DNA of 64,000 nucleotides from the NCBI GenBank assembly GCA_022705745.1, contig JAKJDW010000005.1:1-64000 (forward strand), in the 5' to 3' direction. A program made the translations under genes and the position numbers. Of the stretch, positions 56,451 to 64,000 are shown piece by piece. The notes below the pieces were generated by a model. That model saw nothing but the letters and a program-made list of their open reading frames with translations, was not told the DNA's origin and did no database searches. The first letter of the stretch is position 1, and each line of letters opens with the position of its first letter. The DNA comes from Patescibacteria group bacterium. Lineage in GTDB: Bacteria > Patescibacteriota > Gracilibacteria > Absconditabacterales > Absconditicoccaceae.

Positions 56451-56972
56451 ATGGCTAAAGATTATAAAAAGAATCTTCAAAAAAGATTAAACTTAAAAAA
56501 TATTAATGCGGTACCAACCCTAGAAACAGTCATAGTTAATATGGGGATTTGATCTATTGTCACTAGGAAATGACATAAAGATTTTGAAGAATTTGAAAAA
56601 AATCTGTCTAAAATCACATGACAAAAACCTCGTATAGTAAAAGCAAAAAAATCTATATCAAACTTTAAATTAAGGGAATGAATGCCTGTAATGCTTCAAT
56701 CAACACTTAGAGGCAATAGAGCTTTAGATTTTATTGACAGGTTATATAAAATAATATTACCAAGAATCAGAGATTTCTCATGATTGAATAAAAGAAGTTT
56801 TGATTCACAAGCCAACCTAACAATAGGAATAAAAAATTATAGTATATTCCCTGAGTTGGGATTGGATGATGTAACAATCCCAATGTGAATCGGAATAACT
56901 ATAGTAACAAGCACAAATAATCAAGAAAAATCTATAGCATTATTGGAAGAGCTAGGATTCGTGTTTAAATAA
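56451..56972 (+). CDS. rplE: Ribosomal protein uL5
   Basis: 173 residues, ATG 56451 to TAA. TVIVNMGIG, RIVKAKKSISNFKLREGMPV, LPRIRDFSGLNKRSFD and the C-terminal GITIVTSTNN identify it. Binds 5S rRNA and contacts P-site tRNA. Confidence 0.95.
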
Positions 56973-57000
56973 AATTTATATATTAAAACCAATATTTTAA

Positions 57001-57213
57001 ATGGCAAGAGCAGCACTAAAATCAAAACAGTGGAAACTTTATGAACAAAAGTTCATCCAAAAAAAAGAAACTAAATGAACAAAATATTACAATAGATGTA
57101 GATTATGTGGAAGATCACATGGATTTTTTAGAGATTTTGGAGTTTGTAGAGTTTGTTTGAGAAAATATGCTAGAGAATGAAAAATAATGTGACTTAAAAA
57201 AGCTAGCTGGTAA
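57001..57213 (+). CDS. rpsN: Ribosomal protein uS14 (zinc type)
   Basis: 70 residues, ATG 57001 to TAA. Zinc ribbon [20 protein letters not shown] (C-x2-C...C-x2-C) and the end REGKIMGLKKASW. Short zinc-binding form, but slightly longer at the N-terminus than the usual 61 residues. Confidence 0.94.
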
Positions 57214-57231
57214 AAATTATCATTTTATTTT

Positions 57232-57651
57232 ATGAAAAAATTAATTATGAGTTATGTAAATGCTCCTATTCATGATCTGTTGATTAGAATAAAAAATGCA
57301 TATATGGCAAGAAAAACCGATTTAGATGATATAACTTTTTCAAAATTTAAATATAATATTTTGGATTTACTAAAAAGATATAATTTTGTAAAAAACTTCG
57401 AAGTGGTCGAAAAAAATAAAAAAAGAAACATAAAAATAACTTTAAAAGAAGTAGAAAACCCTGTAAACGATATTCCTGAAATAAAGTTCTTTTCAAAACC
57501 ATCAAGACCCCGATATGTTAGTTACAAAGACATAAAACCCGTAGCATGAGGTAAAGGAATAGGAATTATATCTACAAATCAATGACTAATGGCTACACAT
57601 GAAGCCAAACAAAAAAAATTAGGTTGAGAACTAATCGCAGAAATATACTAA
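57232..57651 (+). CDS. rpsH: Ribosomal protein uS8
   Basis: 139 residues. ATG 57232; an ATG at 57247 gives the more usual MSYVNAPIHDLLIRIKNAY start. GKGIGIISTNQGLMATHEAK and the end GGELIAEIY are conserved. Central 30S assembly protein that binds 16S helix 21. Confidence 0.93.
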
Positions 57652-57682
57652 AACTTTATACTTTATTTATAAGCAGTTTAAA

Positions 57683-58228
57683 ATGTCAAAAATTTGAAAA
57701 AAACCCATCAATATACCAAGTTGAGTTGAGGTGACGATAGACAACAACATAGTTACTGTAAAATGACCAAAATGAGAACTATCTGAAAAAATTTTAGATT
57801 GTGTTTCTGTTAAAAAAGAAGAAAATAATGTTATATTATCCATCAACAACATAGATGATGGAAAGTTCCGATGACTTTCTAGAACACTGATAGCAAATAT
57901 GATTGAAGGAGTGATAAATTGATACGAAAAAAAACTTTTAGTAATGGGTGTTTGATATGGAGCACAATTACAATGAAATAAATTAGTGCTATCTTTGGGG
58001 TTCTCTCATAAAGTAAATTATGAGTTACCAAACAATGTAAAAGTAAAAGTTGAACTAGATCCAAAATGAAATTCTATTATCACACTTAATTCAATAGACA
58101 AACAATTATTAGGAGAAATTGCATCAAAAATTAGAGGATTCAAAAAACCAGAACCTTATAAATGAAAAGGGGTCAGATATTTTGATGAATTTGTTAAATT
58201 AAAAGCCGGTAAATCTGCTGGTAAATAG
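57683..58228 (+). CDS. rplF: Ribosomal protein uL6
   Basis: 181 residues, ATG 57683 to TAG. SKIGKKPINIPSGVEVTI start, FWGLSRTLIANMIEGV in which the conserved Trp is CGA (57869-57871), and the terminal KIRGFKKPEPYKGKGVRYF. Near the GTPase centre of the 50S subunit. Confidence 0.95.
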
Positions 58229-58256
58229 TAATTTTATTTTTTAAAAACATTACAAA

Positions 58257-58616
58257 ATGTCTCACTTAACAAACAAACTAAAAGATAATATCAAAAAATA
58301 TCTAAAAAGAAAAACTAGAGTAAACACAAAAATAAAGTCTCACAAACCAAAATACAGACTCATTATAAACAAATCTAACTTATATATTTCTGCACAATTA
58401 GTAGACCAAAGTGGGGATATTGTAGCTTCTATAAATGATAAAAAATCAGCTTGAAAAACAAAAGTAGAAAGAGCCTTTTCTGCCGGAGAAGAACTAGGAA
58501 AAAAAATTATGTTAAAAAAACTTGAACATATTGCTTTTGATAGAAATGGATATTTGTATCATGGTAGAGTAAAAGCTTTTGCAGAATGAGTTAGAAAAGC
58601 TTGAGTAAAATTATAA
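58257..58616 (+). CDS. rplR: Ribosomal protein uL18
   Basis: 119 residues, ATG 58257 to TAA. LIINKSNLYISAQLVDQ, GEELGKKI and AFDRNGYLYHGRVKAFAEG are the family motifs. Binds 5S rRNA. Confidence 0.93.
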
Positions 58617-58651
58617 ACAATAAAACATATTTATTTGTGTAATAATATTTA

Positions 58652-59368
58652 ATGGCTGAAAGAAAAGATAAAACAAAAAAAGAGTTTGAAGAAATTCTTT
58701 TGGAAGTTAGAAAAGTAACAAGAGTAACCACTGGATGAAGAAGAATGTCGTTTAGGGCAATTATTTTGGTATGAGATAAAAAATGAAAAATCTGATTAGG
58801 TTTATCCAAATGAGCAGATGTTACCTCTGCAGTAAAAAAAGCATCAAATGAAGCATACAAAAATATGTTCAATGTCCCTATTACAAAAGAAAAATCTGTT
58901 CCATATGCTGTTACTAATAAATATAAAGCATGTATTGTTAGATTATTACCTGCTACACAAGGAACATGATTAAAAGCTGGATCTTCTGTAAGGTCTGTTT
59001 TGGATTTGGCTGGATATGAAAATATTTTATCTAAAATAATATGATCAAATAATAAGCTAAATAATGCCATAGCTACTGTCAATGCCCTAACACAATACAA
59101 ATATCAAGAACATTTTATGGCAGATAATAAAGATGAACAAAAAGAAAACATTGAAAACAACAAAAAAGAAAAAAAAGATGATGTTGAAAAAAAAGAAAAC
59201 ATTAAAAACGATAAAAAAACAAAAGTAGCTGATGTTAAAGACAAAAAAAACACAAAAGACAAAGCTATTGCTAAAAAAATTGTTAAAAAAGAGAAAACTA
59301 CAAAAAAATCAACTACAAATAAAAAAGCTACAACAACAAAAACTATTGCTAAAACAACAAAAAAATAA
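58652..59368 (+). CDS. rpsE: Ribosomal protein uS5 with Lys-rich C-terminal extension
   Basis: 238 residues, ATG 58652 to TAA. Residues 1-155 are uS5: EVRKVTRVTTGGRRMSFRAI, LSKGADVTSAVKKA, RLLPATQGTGLKAGSSVR. From ~156 the frame continues into ~83 residues that are mostly Lys, Asp, Glu and Thr (starting MADNKDEQKE), ending TTKTIAKTTKK. An internal ATG at 59117 could in principle start a separate product, but no stop separates the two. uL30, normally next, is missing. Confidence 0.92.
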
Positions 59369-59392
59369 TATTTTATATAAATTTTACAAAAA

Positions 59393-59845
59393 ATGAAATT
59401 ACACGAAATAAAAAGAAGCTCCGGCCTAAAAGATAAAGCAAACAGAATTTGAAGATGAAATGCTAGTAAATGAAATTATTCTGGCAAAGGACATAAAGGA
59501 CAAAAAGCTAGATCTGGCAGATCCGTTTCTCTTTTTTTTGAGGGTTGACAAACTCCTATAATTCAACAAATGCCCAAAGCAAGAGGATTCAAAAGATATT
59601 ACAAGCTAATAGATAAATATTCTGTAATAAACTTATGAGAATTACAAAAAGACGAAAGAATAACCAACAAATTAGAGCTAAATAAATTTAAATTAAAAGA
59701 ATTATGATATATCAAAAAAGAGTCTGATTTAGTAAAGATACTTTGAAATTGAGATTTTTCCAAGGAAATTATTTTTGTATGATTGGATAAGTTTTCAAAA
59801 AGTGCTATAGAAAAAATAGAGAAATCAAACTCAAAAATAAACTAA
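59393..59845 (+). CDS. rplO: Ribosomal protein uL15
   Basis: 150 residues, ATG 59393 to TAA. Gly-rich core NASKGNYSGKGHKGQKARSG, FEGGQTPIIQQMPKARGF and a C-terminal LDKFSKSAIEKIEK. Follows uS5 directly, without uL30 between. Confidence 0.93.
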
Positions 59846-59871
59846 TCTTTTATGAGTAAAAACCTAAAATT

Positions 59872-61227
59872 ATGAATAAATTTAAAAAAAAGTTTAAAAA
59901 TATTATAGAAAACAAATCATTGATGAATAAAATATTTTTTACTTTAGGAATCTTAGCAATATATAGATTTTTGGTCCATGTACCAGTACCTTTTGTTAAT
60001 ATTCACGAACTAATGTGAAGAATCTGAGCTGTTGAGTCTGGTGGACTTGGTTACTTTGTTATGATGCTATGATGATCCCTAGAAAACTTTGCATTAATAG
60101 CAATCGGATTAGCACCATTTATTAACTCATCAATTATAATGCAGTTATTGGGATCCGTAGTTCCTCAACTAGAACAGTTAAGAGAACAATGAGAATCAGG
60201 ACAACAAAAAATACAACAATATACTAGATATCTAACTGTTCCATTGGCATTTTTACAATGAATTGGTATGGTGTTTTTCATAAATTATTTATTATGAGGA
60301 AATGTTATTGATACCTCAATTGGTAATTTATTGTTAGCTGCATTTATTATGACCGTTTGAGCTATTTTATTAATGCGATTATGAGAATTAATAACAGAAA
60401 AATGAATATCAAATGGTATCTCAATATTAATATTTTCATCAATAGTTGCATGAATCACAAAAAATGTTTACTGAAATTTTGCTTGAACTGGAAATGTCCT
60501 TTGAATGTTTATATTCATGATTGTACTAATATTGGGGCTGATAATCTTATCAATTTTCATATTAAAATCTACAAAAGAAGTACCTATTATTTATGCTAGA
60601 AAGGGTAAAATTCAAGAAAGCTCAATACTGCCTCTACCAATGAATCCAGTTGGAATGATACCTATCATATTTTCAATGGCATTTGTATCTTTTCCATATT
60701 TAGTTGGTAAGATGATTGTTCAATTTCAACCAATGAATACAAAGTTAGTAAGTATGGCAAACCGAGTAGAAGCAAATTTAAACATATATTCTCAACAGCC
60801 AAGTATGTTATCCATCATATTCTATTTTATATTAATTATAATATTCACATTTTTTTACACCCTCATCACATTTAGTCCAGACAGAATGGCTGATGATATA
60901 CAAAAAAAATGAGGATTTGTACCGTGAATTAGACCTGGACAAGAAACTTCCAAATATCTAAACAGAATATTGATGCACTTATGTTTGTGGTGATGAGCAT
61001 GACTAGCATTTATCTGAATATATAGTTATATATTAAATTACATACCTTTCATACAAAACTTGGTTCAATCACTATGATCGCTACCAATTGTCGTTACAGG
61101 ATCCGGAGTAATTATTATGGTATGAGTTGTTACAGAAATAATTAATAAAGTAGAATCAGAGTTAATAATGCAGAAATATGAAAGATATGATACAGATACT
61201 GTAAATAAATCACTAAGAGATTTATAA
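59872..61227 (+). CDS. secY: Protein translocase subunit SecY
   Basis: 451 residues, ATG 59872 to TAA; the ATG at 59852 is out of frame. About ten membrane segments. VPVPFVNI near the N-terminus, ALIAIGLAPFINSSIIMQL-like TM2 region, LLMWLGELITEKGISNG with the Trp written CGA (60376-60378), PLPMNPVGMIPIIFSMA, and GFVPWIRPGQET before TM9. Forms the SecYEG channel for protein export. Ends the spc group and is followed by a strong terminator. Confidence 0.95.
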
Positions 61228-61243
61228 CTAATATAATAAAAAG

Positions 61244-61281
61244 AAATCTACCTTTTTAAAAAGTCAAAGGTAGATTTTTTT
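61244..61281. terminator. Bidirectional Rho-independent terminator
   Basis: 12-bp stem aaatctaccttt/aaaggtagattt (61244-61255, 61266-61277) with a 10-base loop, T-run on the right and A-run on the left. It lies between the convergent secY and coiled-coil protein genes and can serve both. Confidence 0.9.
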
Positions 61282-61311
61282 ACAAATAAAAAACAATTAT
61301 CAAAGTAACAA

Positions 61312-62649
61312 CTATCAACAAGAACCTTTTGTGTTGTCCACTTCTCTTTCATATTTTTCAAGAGCTCTCTGTAAATAATAAAAAAATCTTTCTTTCGAAA
61401 ATTTTTGATCTGAATATTTTGGGTTTTTATCATTTTCCTCTCTTTCCGCAAAGACAGTGATCCTGTTTCAAAATTCTGGATTCTCAATCAATCTTGCAAA
61501 TGGTGTTTCATGATCAGTTTGTAATGCAACGACAAAGTCGGCCTTTCACGGCGACAAGCTCAAAGCATTCTCAATAGATTTTACAAACTTTTTATCCTTT
61601 TGTAAGTCATAAGATCATTTTAATTTACCAAGCTGACTCCATTGAAGTCCAAGTTCTTCAAGAAAGTTAGGCTCGTCTTTTTGTAGTTTTTTATATCTTT
61701 TATTTACCTTCTCTTGTCCACCTACAACAATAATACGATAATATTGTCTTCTCTCCCTAAGCGATTCTTCTTGTTCTTCTGTAATAGAAGGAGAAGACAG
61801 CTGTTTATAGTCATGGAGTTCTTGATTTTCCCTCTGAAGTTCAGTAATTTTTTGTTCCAGTTCAAAAATTTTCTTTTCTTTATCTTTTATAAGCTCTTCT
61901 TTTTGTTTAAGATAAATTTTTATTTCCTGCTTTTCAGTAGCCCTAATTTCTTCATCAGTAGGTTCATAAATAATAGGTTCATCTTTAAAAAAGTTCACTA
62001 ACCAAGAAGAAAATTCTGGATGCCCATACCAAAAAACCCAACTTTGAGAAGAGTTCTCCATAACAAAGTTTACTCTTTCATCCACTGTTTTACGAGTTAA
62101 AGAAAACACTCTATCAACATACTCTTTCAAAATATTAAGAGCTTTTGGAAAACTTTCTGGGTCTTTTTGAACTGAATGATAAAGTAGATCTGAAACCTCC
62201 TGCAATTGCCCTTCAATCTCTTTTACAGGATCTTGAAGTAGTCTAAATAAAGTAAGTGCTTTTATTCTAGCATAATAAGCAGAATTTGGATCAAAATATT
62301 TCAAAAAGTTCTTAACTCCTAGAGCCTTTTTTTGGAGAGAAAGAGCTATAAAAAAAGAACACATTTCTTGATACTCTTTTGGAATAGTCTCAAATGAATC
62401 ATTCATAAAAAAATATCCACGAATAATTTGCATAAAATCCCTAATAAGCTCAAAATCCGTCCAAGTAAATTTATTGTCATTGAGAGCCTTAATTAAAGCT
62501 CATTTCTCTTTTTTTCGAAAATTTAGTACTTTCTGCTCTAGTAATAACAAATACTCCTGATCATCTTTACGGTATTGAAGTTTAGTATCATAAATACTTT
62601 CTTGTTCTTGAAGAGTTGTTTCTATAAAGTTCAAAAGTGGATGGGTCAT
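61312..62649 (-). CDS. Coiled-coil protein with a C-terminal Rossmann-like domain, paired with the helicase
   Basis: 445 residues, ATG 62649 to TAG. ATG overlaps the helicase stop in TAATG, so translation is coupled. The N-terminal ~225 residues are helical (LLEQKVLNFRKKEKGALIKAL), residues ~230-285 a strong coiled coil (KEKKIFELEQKITELQREN). The C-terminal ~150 residues begin YYRIIVVGGQEKVNKRYKKL and contain SPGKADFVVALQTDH, a layout that recalls DUF2325-like Rossmann folds; this is tentative. GGN glycines are more common here than in the neighbouring clusters. Confidence 0.72.
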
Positions 62650-63942
62650 TAGTTATCTTCCTCAAAAGTAAAAAGAATATAAAGTTTTTTCTTTGCTCTG
62701 GTAGCAAGAACATATAATATGTTATTTGCTCTATCTCCCTCTGGGGCTTCCATATAATTATCAAACTCTGATTTGTCAACGATCAAAATCACAGCATCTG
62801 CCTCTAATCCCTTTGATGAGTGATGAGTTGAGATAAAAACCGATTCTGAAAATCACATTATTTTTGTTAAGTCCCCAACATTTTTACTATCTAAACCATT
62901 ATAATATGCTCAATGGGCAATCTTATTATCATTTAAAAAAACAAGAATACTATCAATCATTTTTGTTTTTCCGCAAAAAATAGTTAAACTCCAAGAATTT
63001 ATTTTTGCTTGTTCTATCCATTTTTTTATTTGTGCCTTTTGACCTTCTAAAGAAGCATGATGTTTTTCTTCTGGGAAAGATTCTGGAATACTCTTACAAT
63101 TTCTACTTTGAGTTATCATTTTAACACCCTCATCTTCAGGAAGAAAATACCTAGCAGCATATTCACTAATTTCTTTTGTGCTTCTCATATTGATTGTCAA
63201 TTCTTCTACTTGATCTTCAGGATTAGAAGCATTAGGAAAAAATGTTTGCGCAATTTCTTTAATTGAACTACCACTTCATTCATCTCAAATAATTCTTTGA
63301 TTCTCATCAGCAAAAATGGAAAAATGAGGTGCAAGAAGCATTAAAGATTTTAAAACATCTGGTGCAATATCTTGAGCTTCATCAATAAAAATTTCATCAT
63401 ACAAAAAATTTCCATTCCCTTTAAAATCTTTATACCACCTAAAAAGTAAAGATAAAAAATCTTCTTTTTGTTGATTCGCATAAGTCCAACTTCATTGATG
63501 ATTTTCGGAAATAACTCCTCATCATGTTTCATATATAAAATAAGGGAAAGACTTCTCTACTCAAAAAGTCATTTTATCAAAAATACCTAACCTAAAAACA
63601 CCTCCATCATATTCTAAAAATCAAGTTTTTTTAATTTCTCTTTCCAAATCAACTCTAATCTCATCATAAAAGCTTTGTAAATATACCAGCTTATAAGGAA
63701 ATCTTTCAATTGACAGAAAATTGCTTAACGCTTTCCCAAAACAAAGAAACAAAATTCTTTTATTTTGTTTTTGAAGTCTTAACGCTCTATGGCAAGCAAC
63801 CACTGTTTTTCCCGTTCATCCATACCCCTTCACAACGAGATTTTCTCATCGTCATTTTTCTCTGTGAATTATCTAAATCAATCATTACAAGATTTTTTTG
63901 CTCAAAAGTAAGCTCTGAAAGTTTTGGTAAAATAAATTTCAT
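62649..63942 (-). CDS. UvrD/Rep-like SF1 helicase, apparent +1 frameshift near the N-terminus
   Basis: About 430 residues. Frame from ATG 63942 gives MKFILPKLSELTFEQKNLVM and IDLDNSQR. It must then shift by one base in the A-run opposite 63855-63859 to continue as ENLVVKGYGGTGKTVVACHR (Walker A), IFIDEAQD (Walker B), FADENQRI, TINMRSTKEI (motif IV), HHSSKGLEADAVIL and NILYVLATRAKKKLYIL (motifs V/VI). Without the shift the first frame stops after ~58 codons. All helicase motifs are otherwise intact, so either a recent indel, an assembly error or frameshifting. ATP-dependent DNA helicase/translocase. Confidence 0.8.
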
Positions 63943-64000
63943 CGTATATTATGATAAATAAAACAACTTTTGAATCATAATGGCTCTAATCCTCTATTTT

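Noticed and set aside
59117-59368. Separate Lys-rich 83-residue gene (MADNKDEQ...)
   Set aside because: It is in frame with uS5 with no stop between; treated as a uS5 tail.
61248-61487. 79-residue minus-strand frame near the secY terminator
   Set aside because: Out-of-frame shadow of the 445-residue coiled-coil gene and running through the terminator hairpin.

Overview
The window comes from a very AT-rich member of the Candidate Phyla Radiation, most likely Absconditabacteria (SR1) or a close relative. The evidence is the genetic code. In-frame TGA sits at invariant glycines of EF-Tu, uL2, uL3, uS12 and SecY, so UGA reads as glycine (translation table 25). In-frame CGA sits at near-invariant tryptophans of uL16, uL6, uL2, uS3 and SecY, so CGA very probably reads as tryptophan. 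All gene boundaries given here were rebuilt with TGA as Gly and only TAA/TAG as stops; a standard-code translation breaks almost every gene. The S10-spc cluster also lacks uL30, a usual CPR trait.

Layout. 1-10224 (minus): a >1400-residue adhesin with DUF285/BspA-type repeats followed by cadherin-like and Ig-like repeats, a Cys-module membrane protein, a 1054-residue membrane-anchored VirD4/TraG-like ATPase and two small accessory proteins. 10487-17672: mixed housekeeping genes (DnaQ-type exonuclease, short CPR-type MurE ligase, a decayed [2Fe-2S] ferredoxin, peptidase E-like protein, RsmE, DJ-1/PfpI protein, and a DEDDh exonuclease fused to a helicase-like region without ATPase motifs). 17653-25376 (plus): a run of envelope/secreted proteins headed by a HEMGH metallopeptidase. 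25390-29783: a membrane protein, a YidD-Fmt fusion, a lipoprotein and a Cas4/RecB-like nuclease. 29784-30390: tRNA-Lys surrounded by altered tRNA copies. 30432-33535 (minus): bL28, bL25, bL19, two small unknown proteins, uS7 and uS12. 33781-46142 (minus): two giant proteins (1706 and 2077 residues) and a highly charged protein. 46316-48948: tRNA-Thr, an M29 aminopeptidase, a small basic protein, tRNA-Phe, tRNA-Ile and tRNA-Pro, with more altered tRNA copies. 49220-61227 (plus): tuf and a complete S10-spc ribosomal cluster ending in secY and a strong terminator. 61312-63942 (minus): a UvrD-like helicase with an apparent frameshift, overlapping a coiled-coil protein.

The most unusual signal is in the tRNA regions. 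Beside three tRNA genes (Lys, Ile, Phe) lie partial copies in which the anticodon arm, and in some cases the T arm, has been replaced by a short palindrome of the form TCCCG...CGGGA. This looks like a family of palindromic elements that targets or rides in tRNA stem-loops, with tandem amplification at the Lys and Ile loci. A second notable signal is a shared C-terminal motif, PGD-x-PWS-(D/N)-P, in two otherwise unrelated proteins, one encoded next to the VirD4-like ATPase.

Biologically, the many large secreted or surface proteins, the conjugation-type ATPase and the sparse metabolism fit an epibiotic or predatory cell that lives attached to another bacterium. That lifestyle is known for cultured relatives and is only inferred here.
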